DNA of 64,000 nucleotides from Planctomycetota bacterium (lineage in GTDB: Bacteria; Planctomycetota; Planctomycetia; Pirellulales; Lacipirellulaceae), in contig JAJDED010000010.1 of assembly GCA_029259915.1 (NCBI GenBank), positions 62,001 through 126,000 of the forward strand. Direction: 5' to 3'. The translations under genes were made by a program, and so were the position numbers. The notes under the pieces are model-generated. The model saw only the letters and a program-made list of their open reading frames with translations, ran no database searches and was not told where the DNA came from. Below, in pieces: positions 35,492 to 43,611 of this stretch. The first letter of the stretch is position 1. Every line of letters starts with the position of its first letter.

Positions 35492-36872
35492 ACGACTCCC
35501 CTAAGGTTTTCTTGCGGCGTAGCAAGTGGTGGTAATGCTGCGCAAATCGATGCGATTCGTCGCGCACGTATTGCAGTAGCCGCAACGCGTAGGCGTGTCG
35601 GCCCAGGCGCAACGGTTCCGAACGTCCTTGGATGTAAATCAATTCTTCTCGTTTGGCAAGCGAAAGAATCAAGGGGGGCTCGATTTCCAACGCCTCGAAC
35701 GCCTTGACCACCCGGCCAAGTTGACCTTTGCCGCCGTCGATGAGCAAGATATCAGGAAACACATCTTGCTCGTCGCGCAACTTGGTAAATCGGCGGGAAA
35801 CCACTTCTTGCATGCTGGCATAATCGTCGATCCCCTCGACCTCGCGGATGCGATAACGCCGATAGCCGGGCTTGAAGGGCATTCCATCAATAAACTGCAC
35901 GAGACTGGCAACCGTTTCCTCCCCGCCCAGGTGGGCGATGTCCATTCCTTCGATGGTACGCGGCTGGTCGTCGAGCTTGAGAACTTTTTTTAGCCCGGCC
36001 AGCCCTTTTTTGGGATCAATGTAAAAAACCTCAGGCTGTTCGTGTTTTTCTAATTCTCCCCGTTCGTGGAGTGATTCGAGCAAATCGATCTCGTCGCGCA
36101 ATCGGCCCGCTTGCTCGAACCGCAAGGCGGTGGCCGCTTCTTGCATTTCGGTGCGCATCTCTTTTAGGAGCGACTTCCGATTGCCCTCCACAAATTTTTT
36201 CAGCCGCGCAATATCTCGTCGATAATCCTGCTTAGAGATCCGCAAATTACAGGGGGCGGTACACTGTTTAATCGACGCCAGCAAACAGGGTCGAAACCAC
36301 CGCCATCGCTGGTCGTCTTCTTCAATGTCAAGCGAACAAGTCCGGAACTGAAACACTCGCTGCAACACGTGCAATGCCCCGCGAAGACTGCCGACGCTGG
36401 CAAAGGGGCCATAAAGTTTCACGCCGCTGGAACGCGGTTCACGGGTGATTTCCACACGGGGGAAATCTTCGTGCGTTGTAATCTGGAGATAAGGAAAACT
36501 TTTGTCGTCGCGCATTTCGCGGTTGTACTTCGGCTGAATGTCTTTGATCAGCCTCGCTTCCATTAACAGGGCGTCGACTTCGCTTTCGGCTTCAAGAAAA
36601 TCGACGTCGTACGCTTCGCGCACCAAACGCGTAGTGCGCTGGTCTTCGGCAGCCGCCTTGAGAAAGTAGCTGCCGACTCGAGCCCGTAAGCTTTTCGCTT
36701 TACCGATATAGATCACACGCCCCGCTTGGTCCTGAAAAAGATAAACGCCGGGCGATTTGGGAAATTTTGCGCGTACTTTTTCGGCAGCGCGCTCGAAGAA
36801 CTCCGCTTGAGTTTTTGGCAATACTTGTTCAGCGTCGGACGCATCGTCCGGAATGTCGTGAGTTGCGCTCAT
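35490..36872 (-). CDS. uvrC: UvrC-like excision nuclease, short form
   Basis: 460 residues against about 600 for E. coli UvrC. N-terminal GIY-YIG nuclease domain (GVYLFQDQ..YIGKAKSLRARV), a Cys-rich segment, a UVR motif (EAATALRFEQAGRLRDEIDLL) and an RNase-H-like nuclease domain (GMDIAHLGGEETVASLVQF, DILLIDGGKGQLG, DESHRFA). The C-terminal helix-hairpin-helix pair is absent: the chain ends about 14 residues after DESHRFA. The linker between UVR and the second nuclease domain is also short. Catalytic Asp and His positions appear intact. It should cut DNA on both sides of lesions with UvrAB, but may bind DNA differently. Confidence 0.88.
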   Translation of the reverse strand: MSATHDIPDDASDAEQVLPKTQAEFFERAAEKVRAKFPKSPGVYLFQDQAGRVIYIGKAKSLRARVGSYFLKAAAEDQRTTRLVREAYDVDFLEAESEVDALLMEARLIKDIQPKYNREMRDDKSFPYLQITTHEDFPRVEITREPRSSGVKLYGPFASVGSLRGALHVLQRVFQFRTCSLDIEEDDQRWRWFRPCLLASIKQCTAPCNLRISKQDYRRDIARLKKFVEGNRKSLLKEMRTEMQEAATALRFEQAGRLRDEIDLLESLHERGELEKHEQPEVFYIDPKKGLAGLKKVLKLDDQPRTIEGMDIAHLGGEETVASLVQFIDGMPFKPGYRRYRIREVEGIDDYASMQEVVSRRFTKLRDEQDVFPDILLIDGGKGQLGRVVKAFEALEIEPPLILSLAKREELIYIQGRSEPLRLGRHAYALRLLQYVRDESHRFAQHYHHLLRRKKTLGES

Positions 36873-36940
36873 AGCAACTCAATCGTAGGCAGTGCGTGCC
36901 GAAGTGGCTACCACATTTTTGGCCATGCAGAGGAAAAACT

Positions 36941-37045
36941 AACCACAAAGACACGAAGGCACAAAGGAAGGAAAGGAATCAGAAAATTTCTCCAATTCCA
37001 AAATTCCTCTTTTCTTTGCCTTTGTGACTTCGTGTCTTTGTGGTT
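36941..37045. repeat. CACAAAG-type long hairpin
   Basis: AACCACAAAGACACGAAGGC... (36941-36979) pairs with the arm at 37003-37045. The arms match nearly throughout. It lies between the phosphohexomutase and uvrC genes (both minus) and ends about 20 bases from the mutase stop. Confidence 0.8.
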
Positions 37046-37063
37046 CAACTCTCCGAGGCAGTT

Positions 37064-38869
37064 CTAAACGCCCGCGAACTTGCGCATGTCGGCTTCCAAG
37101 CGGTCGAGCCGTTCGGCATGGTTCTGCTTGGCAAGGTCGAGGTTGGATAATTGCTCGGGAGGATCATACGTGAACATGTAAAGCTTGATTTTTGGCTCGG
37201 TGCCGCTCGGGCGGATGGCGACGTAGTTGCCGGCCAGCTCCAGATCAATAATGATCACGTCCCCGTGGGGACCGGCGAGCGGCAGCTCTTCGCCGCTAGC
37301 CAGCCGCGTGCTTTGCCGTAGATAGTCGCGCACCTGCTGAACTGCGCTGCCTGCCAATTCCGTGGGCGGTTGTGTACGAAACTGCTGCATCAGCTCTCGC
37401 ATGCGCTGCATCCCTTCGCTGCCTGGCATTTGCACAGATACCGTGCGCTCACAGTGCAAACCATGTTGCCAGAAAAGGGCGTCCAATTTTTCGTGGAGTG
37501 TTTTTCCCTCCGCCTTCAGCTTTGCCGCCAACTCGCAAAGCAACAGTGCCGCGACTGCTCCGTCCTTGTCGCGCACATGATCGCCCGCCATGTATCCGTA
37601 AGATTCTTCCGTGCCGTAAAGAAAATTTTCAGCCCCCTCGTCGTCGATCACCCCGGCGATCCATTTGAAGCCGACGAGATTGTCGCCAAAATATCGGGCC
37701 CCATAACTTTCGGTAACGCGGCGCGAAAGCTGCGTGGTGACCAAGGTCGAAACGATAAAATTCTCGGGCATCAAGCGACCTTGCTGTTGCCGCGATTCCA
37801 GCACGTAATCCGCCAGGAGCGCCCCAATTTGATTGCCGGTGAGAATCTCCCACTCGGCATCTTCTGCTGTTGTGAGCGGTGCCGAGCAGCCGATGCGATC
37901 GCAATCTGGGTCGCTGGCAACTGCCAAATCTGCGCCGGAGTGGCTGGCATGAGCAACAATCGATTCAAACACTTCGGGATTTTCAGGGTTGGAAACATTC
38001 CCCGGGACGTTGGGAAAATCGCCGTCCGGCTTCGCGTGCAGACTGAAAACTTCGACTTGATGGAACCCAGCTTTCTCCAGCACCGGGCAGACTGCCGTCG
38101 CTCCGACACCATGCAAGGGCGAATAAACAATACGCAGATCGCGAGGCCCCGGCGACGATTGACGCAACACGGCATCGAAAAAAGCAGGGTCGACCTCTTC
38201 CTGACAAACGACAATCCGACCGTCGGCAAGCGCCTCGTCGAACGAAATTCGATCGATCGTCGCGACCGACATAACACAATCGATCACTCCCTGGTCGTGC
38301 GGCGGCAACAACTGTCCGCCCGTTTTCCAATACGCCTTCACAGCATTGTCGCTGGGCGGATTGTGGCTGGCCGTGACCATGATGCCGCAAGAACAGTTCT
38401 TCAGTCGCACGGTAAACGACAGCTCGGGCGTGCTACGATGCCCTTGCAAAAAGAAAACTTTGAGCCCGGCAGCAGCCATGACTTCCGCACACAACCGTGC
38501 GAAATGTTCCGAACGATGACGCGTATCGTAGGCAATCGCGCAGGCCAACTCGCCGTCGCCCGTGTGTTGAGATTTTGTGTACTCTGCCAATCCCTGGGCA
38601 CTTTCGCCGATCGTGCGATCGTTGATCGCATTGCTGCCAATCGGATACATGCGCCCACGCCGACCACCCGTGCCAAACGGAATGATGGTCCAAAACACGT
38701 CGTCCAATTCGCGCCATTTTCCCTCGCGAATATGCTGAGCCACCTGCTCGGCGTACTCCGCATAACGGGACTCGGTCAGCCAACTACGGATGTGGTCCAC
38801 GGCCGACTCGGAAATCTTCTCTTCGGCAGCGGCTTGCTCAACCTGGACCAATAGGTTTTCGTGCGACAT
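37064..38869 (-). CDS. Phosphohexomutase (phosphoglucomutase/phosphomannomutase family)
   Basis: 601 residues from the ATG at 38869; upstream in-frame starts exist but add residues outside the family pattern. The catalytic serine loop TASHNPPSDN, the metal-binding loop AVASDPDCDR (DPDCDR) and the C-terminal phosphate-binding RPSGTEPKIKLY are all present. The four-domain phosphohexomutase fold at about 600 residues matches the longer phosphoglucomutase-type members. It interconverts hexose 1- and 6-phosphates for glycogen or cell-envelope sugar synthesis; the exact sugar is not clear. Confidence 0.92.
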   Translation of the reverse strand: MSHENLLVQVEQAAAEEKISESAVDHIRSWLTESRYAEYAEQVAQHIREGKWRELDDVFWTIIPFGTGGRRGRMYPIGSNAINDRTIGESAQGLAEYTKSQHTGDGELACAIAYDTRHRSEHFARLCAEVMAAAGLKVFFLQGHRSTPELSFTVRLKNCSCGIMVTASHNPPSDNAVKAYWKTGGQLLPPHDQGVIDCVMSVATIDRISFDEALADGRIVVCQEEVDPAFFDAVLRQSSPGPRDLRIVYSPLHGVGATAVCPVLEKAGFHQVEVFSLHAKPDGDFPNVPGNVSNPENPEVFESIVAHASHSGADLAVASDPDCDRIGCSAPLTTAEDAEWEILTGNQIGALLADYVLESRQQQGRLMPENFIVSTLVTTQLSRRVTESYGARYFGDNLVGFKWIAGVIDDEGAENFLYGTEESYGYMAGDHVRDKDGAVAALLLCELAAKLKAEGKTLHEKLDALFWQHGLHCERTVSVQMPGSEGMQRMRELMQQFRTQPPTELAGSAVQQVRDYLRQSTRLASGEELPLAGPHGDVIIIDLELAGNYVAIRPSGTEPKIKLYMFTYDPPEQLSNLDLAKQNHAERLDRLEADMRKFAGV

Positions 38870-39038
38870 CGAATCGATTTGCTTCTTTTCTGGACTGCTC
38901 AAGAGATAGTCAATGGGGAAGCGCCAACCTACACCAAGCGGCACGGACTCGCTAGTGTGGGGCTCGCTTCCAACCGCATGGAAGCCTTAAACTGACGCCC
39001 CCGGGTGACCAAGTCCTTTGGGCATGTGAATAGGTTGG

Positions 39039-39094
39039 TAGCCGGAGGACCACTGCCCTCCGGAAATCCTCCGGACCGCGTGGCGGTCCGGCTA
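39039..39094. repeat. Cruciform-like element between divergent genes
   Basis: Outer arms TAGCCGGA (39039-39046) and TCCGGCTA (39087-39094) enclose a first hairpin CCGGAGG/CCTCCGG (39042-39063) and a second CCGGACCGC/GCGGTCCGG with a GTG loop (39071-39091). It lies in the 359-base gap between the phosphohexomutase and rsmG; the rest of that gap shows nothing. Confidence 0.6.
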
Positions 39095-39228
39095 GTCAGC
39101 GTACTGACAGATTCAGATGGAATGTGGACCAAGCCTGATTCCAGCGGTTCGCCCCTAGCGGCAATCGCTTCCGAGCGGGATATTACGAGATTGATCTCAC
39201 AAGTTCTGTAACAAAGGGGACTGATTTC

Positions 39229-39927
39229 TTGGAAAGCCAGCAGCAATCATCCGATCCTTCTTCGCACAATCCAGATTCCGTTGCTGCACTTCACCGGCAG
39301 TTGGCTTCGTATGGCTTGGAACTGCCGTCCGACCAGATGGAATTGCTAGACAAATATCGTGATTTACTGTGGAACTGGAACCAACAGTTGAACCTTACAC
39401 GGCATACTACGCTGGAAAAATTTGTCGGCCGCGACGTGGTCGACAGCCTGCAAATTGGAAAGCTTCTGCAACAGCGCGAACGCGTGCTAGACATCGGCAC
39501 CGGGGGCGGGGTGCCAGGGTTGATACTCGCGATTTGCCGACCTGATTTACAAGTGAGCGTCTGTGAGTCGACGCAAAAAAAAGCACGAGCCGTCCAGGCG
39601 ATGGTGCAAGAACTCGGGTTAGCAGTCCACGTCTATGCTTGTCGCGCAGAAGAGGTTCTCGAACTTCAAACCTTCGATACGCTTACCGCGCGCGGTGTGG
39701 CAGCCATGGCAAAAATTCTCGCATGGCTAGAACCTTATTGGGGAGCGTTCGACCGATTGCTGCTTGTCAAAGGGCAACGTTGGGTGGACGAACGTGGCGA
39801 AGCACGCCACCGGGGACTGCTACGAAAACTCCAACTCCGCAAAACTTCCACATATCCCACACCGGAAACCAATGCCGAAAGTGTGATTCTCAGCATCCAA
39901 GAAAAACCTACTGCACTCGACGATTAG
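39229..39927 (+). CDS. rsmG: 16S rRNA (guanine-N7) methyltransferase RsmG
   Basis: 232 residues from a TTG start with AAGGGG about 10 bases upstream; there is no earlier suitable ATG. N-terminal helix YRDLLWNWNQQLNLT, SAM-binding loop DIGTGGGVPGLILAI, and ARGVAAMAKILAWLEPY are characteristic. The enzyme methylates G527 of 16S rRNA. The C-terminus is slightly divergent. It is divergent from the phosphohexomutase gene across a cruciform element. Confidence 0.93.
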   Translation: MESQQQSSDPSSHNPDSVAALHRQLASYGLELPSDQMELLDKYRDLLWNWNQQLNLTRHTTLEKFVGRDVVDSLQIGKLLQQRERVLDIGTGGGVPGLILAICRPDLQVSVCESTQKKARAVQAMVQELGLAVHVYACRAEEVLELQTFDTLTARGVAAMAKILAWLEPYWGAFDRLLLVKGQRWVDERGEARHRGLLRKLQLRKTSTYPTPETNAESVILSIQEKPTALDD

Positions 39928-40081
39928 TGCATGATGGCTTTCCTGACTTGGGGTAAATGGGGGATAGTATCTCGATTCTCATTGCCTTACACTGTGGAGT
40001 CTGAGAGCGTATTGCCCCTGCCGCCTTAAGTTCCGCGGCAACCTGTATGTGTTCAAGCAGCTCGAATAGGGAGAATTAGCC

Positions 40082-40456
40082 GTGGCAGAAGAGAAAACAA
40101 GCGCACCAGACAGTGCCTCCAAACAGGAACAGCCCCAAGCCGACGCGGCTCCACAAGCCCAGGAACAGCAAGCCCGTGTAAAAATCGATGATCATAACGC
40201 CACTTGCTCGTACGCCAATTTTTGCCGTGTGACGGGAACGCCCGAAGAGTTGATTATCGATTTCGGCCTCAATTCGCAACCGTTCGGAGTGCCCACCGAA
40301 CCGGTACTCGTTACCCAGCGAATTGTTACCAACTATTTCACGGCCAAACGAATGCTGCACGCGCTGCATTTGTCGGTACAACGCCACGAGCAAGCTTTCG
40401 GCGTTCTTGAGACCGACGTGCAGAAACGCGTGGTTGCAAAACCGCAAGCGACTTGA
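40082..40456 (+). CDS. DUF3467 family protein
   Basis: 124 residues from a GTG start with GGGAG about 9 bases upstream. A disordered Gln/Ala-rich N-terminus (about 30 residues) is followed by the DUF3467 pattern (ATCSYANFCRVTGTPEELIIDFG, NYFTAKRMLHALHLSVQRHE). Function is unknown; the family is widespread in planctomycetes and some other groups. Confidence 0.88.
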   Translation: MAEEKTSAPDSASKQEQPQADAAPQAQEQQARVKIDDHNATCSYANFCRVTGTPEELIIDFGLNSQPFGVPTEPVLVTQRIVTNYFTAKRMLHALHLSVQRHEQAFGVLETDVQKRVVAKPQAT

Positions 40457-40494
40457 AGTTGCTAGACGCTAGTTGTTAGGGGTTAGCGATTTTC

Positions 40495-40833
40495 TTACCC
40501 ACGCTGGCTTAGTTGGCGGCTTGCTTCCATGGCGTCCTCAGCCAGACGGATGTAGTCCATGTTGTTAGTGCCGGCATAGGCGCGCTGATAGGTAACGCTC
40601 AGTGCGGTGTAGCTAAACGGATCGTCGGCTTCTAGCTCACAAACTTTTTGGGCGTGAGCGACGGCTTGTTCGTGCTGGCCCAATCGCTGCCGAATTACTG
40701 CCAGCGCGGAATGCGCCAGTGCGTAATTCTCGTCGATTGCCAATGCCTCTTCGAGTTTGGCGACCGCCTCTTCGAGCTTTCCCTGCTCTTTGAGTTGATC
40801 GGCTTCATCATAAAGTTGTGCAACATCGGGCAT
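40495..40833 (-). CDS. Small TPR protein
   Basis: 112 residues. GAGGAGG lies 9 bases before the ATG at 40833 and 3 bases before an ATG at 40839; the former spacing is better. Two tetratricopeptide repeats (YDEADQLKEQGKLEEAVAKLEEAL; YALAHSALAVIRQRLGQHEQAVAHAQ) and a partial third. TPRs mediate protein contacts; the partner is not evident. It converges with the DUF3467 gene. Confidence 0.85.
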   Translation of the reverse strand: MPDVAQLYDEADQLKEQGKLEEAVAKLEEALAIDENYALAHSALAVIRQRLGQHEQAVAHAQKVCELEADDPFSYTALSVTYQRAYAGTNNMDYIRLAEDAMEASRQLSQRG

Positions 40834-41197
40834 AATCATAAACCTCCTCGGACGGTGTCTGGTTACTGAAAGAAATCGCAAGCATAGCGGCTTTAGCGTG
40901 TGCAATTCTTGGCGATGTCCCCAAGTGTACCCTATGCTAGCAGAGAGCCAAGGGCTGCTAGCTAAGAGCCATTAGCTCTTCGCTCTTCTTTTCTCTGCTA
41001 GCTTCAACATTTTCCCTCTTACTTGGTAAAGCAGATAAATCGCCAGCCAATTGTTAAGCACACACAAATCGTTTATCCGATAACACTGCTATCGGAGTTT
41101 CGCCCCGCTGAAGCTCCACCCCGCAAATACGAACGCCATTCCACACTCCGCGTTCGCAACCCTCCTGATTGATTCTGCTGATAGATGAGGACCCACC
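40834..41197. other. Intergenic region holding a CTAGC/AGAGC-type hairpin
   Basis: 364 bases between the divergent TPR gene and lpxA. The middle holds the repeat at 40936-41002, in which GCTAGCAGAGAGCCAAG pairs imperfectly with the AGCGAAGAGC-type right arm. The remainder is A/T-rich near 41040-41100 and shows no other structure. Confidence 0.6.
40936..41002. repeat. AGAGCC/GCTAGC-type hairpin
   Basis: GCTAGCAGAGAGCCAAGG... at 40936-40969 and GCTCTTCGCTCTTC..GCTAGC at 40975-41002 form an imperfect stem. Its unit resembles the hairpin at 58646-58725. Confidence 0.65.
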
Positions 41198-42067
41198 GTG
41201 AAGATCCATCCAACGGCAACTGTCAGCCCACAAGCCGAACTTGGAGCCAACGTAGAGATCGGCCCCTACTGCATCGTCGAGGCGGGAGCCCAGATTGCCG
41301 ACGATTGCCACCTCCTTGCTCATGCGAGTATCAAATCTGGCACCCGCATCGGCAGCGGGACCACGGTTTGCGAATCCGCCATACTCGGTGGTTTGCCCCA
41401 GCACATGAACACCACTACAGAACCCGGCACGGTTGTGATCGGCTCTCGCAACGTGATTCGCGAACACGCCACGGTCCATCGGGCAATGCATGCCGAGGGA
41501 CAAACCACAATCGGCGACGACTGCCTACTGATGGTCGGGGCCCACGTTGCCCACGACTGCTGTGTCGGCAATCAAGTGATTCTTACCAATGGTGTGATGC
41601 TGGGCGGACATGTTCAGATCGGCGACCGGGTTTGCTTAGGGGGTAATGCGGCCGTTCACCAATTCTGTCGCATCGGCCGCTTGGCGATGGTCGGCGGCTG
41701 CACGAAGGTGGTGCAAGATGTTCCCCCGTTTGTACTCACCGACGGGCCTGGATCGATGATCGTTGGCTTGAATCGCATCGGGCTGCGACGCGCAGGGTTC
41801 GACCGTCACGACGTCCTGCAACTCAAAGCCGCATACCGGTTGATTTACCGCGAGGGATTGACGTTTGATGCTATGATCGGCGCCTTGGAAGATCATTTCC
41901 CGCAGGGCGTAGCAGCGGAATTCGCCGCCTTTTTTCGCCAGGGACAACGAGGTTTTGTCCAAGAACGCCGCAGCCCGCCACGAGTTGCTCTGCGGATTCA
42001 TCCAGCCGTGGACGATGAGGGCGACGACACGCTTTCGCCGGAAAATCGCTGGCGGCAGGCTGGATAA
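41198..42067 (+). CDS. lpxA: UDP-N-acetylglucosamine acyltransferase LpxA
   Basis: 289 residues from a GTG start with GAGGA 6 bases upstream. Left-handed beta-helix hexapeptide repeats fill the N-terminal two thirds (IHPTATVSPQAELGANVEIGPYC). The catalytic His is H119 in GAHVAHDC; VHQFCRIGRLAMVGGC and DVPPFVLTDG match LpxA. A helical C-terminal domain follows, with a longer tail (about 25 extra residues) than E. coli LpxA. It starts lipid A synthesis, showing an LPS-type outer membrane. Confidence 0.95.
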   Translation: MKIHPTATVSPQAELGANVEIGPYCIVEAGAQIADDCHLLAHASIKSGTRIGSGTTVCESAILGGLPQHMNTTTEPGTVVIGSRNVIREHATVHRAMHAEGQTTIGDDCLLMVGAHVAHDCCVGNQVILTNGVMLGGHVQIGDRVCLGGNAAVHQFCRIGRLAMVGGCTKVVQDVPPFVLTDGPGSMIVGLNRIGLRRAGFDRHDVLQLKAAYRLIYREGLTFDAMIGALEDHFPQGVAAEFAAFFRQGQRGFVQERRSPPRVALRIHPAVDDEGDDTLSPENRWRQAG

Positions 42068-42074
42068 CGGGACA

Positions 42075-42512
42075 TCAACTGCGCAATACAAGCACAGGGC
42101 AATGCGCCAGTCGAACCACGTGTTCCGCGACCGAACCAATCATCAAACGAGCCAGTCCAGTTCGGCCGTGCGAGGGAAGTATAATCAGGTCGGTCTGAAA
42201 ATCTTGTGCACAACGAGCGATTTCGTCGGCAGGGTTGCCAAACACAACTTCGAATCGCACCGCGTCGTATTCAGAACTTGGAAAGTGGTCGCGAAATTCT
42301 TTTTGAAAGTAGTCGGTTCTTGTTTCACTACTCACCTGTTGCCAAACTACTGCAGGATCGCCGACCATGAATGAGTCTGTCGGCACTGCAACGTGCAGCA
42401 CCGTCAATTTTTCTGGCTCTCCTGCCAGCTCGAGCCCAAGCTCGACGGCTTCGAACGCTTGCTCTGAAAAATCGATGGGTACCAAAACCGATTTGCAACT
42501 CAGTGTAGCCAT
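42075..42512 (-). CDS. Universal stress protein (UspA family)
   Basis: 145 residues. KSVLVPIDFSEQAFEAVELG at the start and LIILPSHGRTGLARLMIGSVAEHVVRLAHCPVLVL at the end are the UspA pattern. GRTGLARLMIGS is the ATP-binding G-2x-G-9x-G(S/T)-type motif, so it probably binds ATP. AAGGGG lies upstream of the ATG. Last gene of the BON-CBS-USP operon (17 bases after the CBS stop), controlled by the predicted -24/-12 promoter at 43404-43420. Confidence 0.95.
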   Translation of the reverse strand: MATLSCKSVLVPIDFSEQAFEAVELGLELAGEPEKLTVLHVAVPTDSFMVGDPAVVWQQVSSETRTDYFQKEFRDHFPSSEYDAVRFEVVFGNPADEIARCAQDFQTDLIILPSHGRTGLARLMIGSVAEHVVRLAHCPVLVLRS

Positions 42513-42529
42513 GACGATCCCCTTTCCCT

Positions 42530-43033
42530 TTACCTGTCAACCTTGGTTGGACTGTTTATATTCGAACCAATCACCGCAGCAATCAAATCGAGGCTCGTCA
42601 GAATGCCGCAGGGATTGCCCTGCTTATCCACGACAATCAGCCGGTGAACATGCTCTTGGCACATGCAGCGCGCTGCCTGAGGTATCGGCGCATGCCGATC
42701 TACCGTCTGGACGGCTGGCGACATGTGATAACGCACTAGATTGTGACCAATGTCCTCGGTTCTGTAGGCTTCCTTAGAGCTCGGCTGGGTAAGAACGTGA
42801 CGACTCCCGAGGTCGCCGTCAATTTCAGAAGCCTTGTTGTGAACAAAATCGGTACCGCTGAGCACTCCAACACATCGACCCAATTCGTCAACAACGGGTG
42901 CACCGGTCACAGACTGATGGCACAAAATGTCGGCTGCTTCGCTCATGGTGTTGTTGGACGAGATCGTGGTCACCGGGCAAGACATGACATCTTCAACCCG
43001 CAAACGCAGCATTATATCTTGGGGTTCCTTCAT
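42530..43033 (-). CDS. CBS-domain pair protein
   Basis: 167 residues from the ATG at 43033, which overlaps the BON stop (ATGA). Two CBS domains (VEDVMSCPVTTISSNNTMSEAADIL..GAPVVDELGRCVGVLSGTDF; HMSPAVQTVDRHAPIPQAARCM..RLIVVDKQGNPCGILTSLDLIAAVIG) form one Bateman module that typically senses adenine nucleotides. Stand-alone CBS proteins often accompany USP proteins in hypoxia and stress operons, as here. Confidence 0.92.
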   Translation of the reverse strand: MKEPQDIMLRLRVEDVMSCPVTTISSNNTMSEAADILCHQSVTGAPVVDELGRCVGVLSGTDFVHNKASEIDGDLGSRHVLTQPSSKEAYRTEDIGHNLVRYHMSPAVQTVDRHAPIPQAARCMCQEHVHRLIVVDKQGNPCGILTSLDLIAAVIGSNINSPTKVDR

Positions 43034-43353
43034 AGCGGCCCCCTTTCTCGATTCTCGTTTCCTGTACTGCTCAACCCTTGAGACGAAATCACCTGAATTC
43101 GATTGTCGATCCTTGCTACTCCCGGCATATCGCGGAGAATCGTCTGTAGAACTTGTTTCAGATAAAAAGTAGGCAATTGACCACTCAATACCAGTTGGCC
43201 GTCCCGGCAAACAATCTCAATCGACTCGCTACGGCTTCGGAAATGAGGATGTTGGCTCAATTTTTGCTTGGCTTGTTGTGGAACCTGGCAATTTCGATCT
43301 GGAGACACACTTCGCAGATCGCAGTCGACAAAGGTGGAGTACAACACAGTCAT
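43030..43353 (-). CDS. BON-domain protein
   Basis: 107 residues from the ATG at 43353 (GAGG 9 bases upstream); a TTG five codons earlier is an alternative. A single BON-like domain (IEIVCRDGQLVLSGQLPTFYLKQVLQTILRDMPGVARIDNRIQV) is preceded by about 45 residues without clear features. No signal peptide is apparent, so it may be cytoplasmic. BON domains bind membranes or other macromolecules. First gene of the predicted sigma54-dependent stress operon. Confidence 0.85.
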   Translation of the reverse strand: MTVLYSTFVDCDLRSVSPDRNCQVPQQAKQKLSQHPHFRSRSESIEIVCRDGQLVLSGQLPTFYLKQVLQTILRDMPGVARIDNRIQVISSQGLSSTGNENRERGPL

Positions 43354-43403
43354 CTCAAGTGGCCTCAAATGAAGAGAATGTAGGAAAGCAGCGTAAATAT
43401 ACA

Positions 43404-43420
43404 GTGCAAACCGTGGGCCG
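43404..43420 (-). promoter_or_regulatory. Predicted sigma54 (-24/-12) promoter of the BON-CBS-USP operon
   Basis: Read on the minus strand, CGGCCCACGGTTTGCA has GG and GC separated by exactly ten bases and a perfect TTTGCA box. It matches TGGCACGNNNNTTGCA except at three positions. Transcription would begin near 43394, giving a leader of about 40 bases with a GAGG site for the BON gene. The divergent gene encodes a sigma54 activator. Confidence 0.7.
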
Positions 43421-43481
43421 TTTGCCCCGGTGGAGTTGCCCGTAAAACGAGACTTCCGAACACTTTGGAAACCGGGCCAAC

Positions 43482-43497
43482 TGTGCTATCCCGCACA
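43482..43497. promoter_or_regulatory. Predicted upstream activator site (TGTGC-N6-GCACA)
   Basis: TGTGC at 43482-43486 and GCACA at 43493-43497 form a perfect interrupted inverted repeat centred about 95 bases upstream of the predicted start site, the usual distance for sigma54 enhancers. The activator encoded at 43612 is the natural candidate to bind it. Confidence 0.5.
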
Positions 43498-43611
43498 CTG
43501 AAAGCAGAATACGCACGGTGGGCTTTGCCCTAAATGGGCCTATTTGGAAGACCGGTAAGAACTTGCTAAAAAAGAATCCTAAGGAGTCCCCCGCCATTCG
43601 GACTTAATGCC

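Noticed and set aside
37370-38854. 494-codon plus-strand open frame
   Set aside because: Antisense to the phosphohexomutase, whose active-site motifs are intact.
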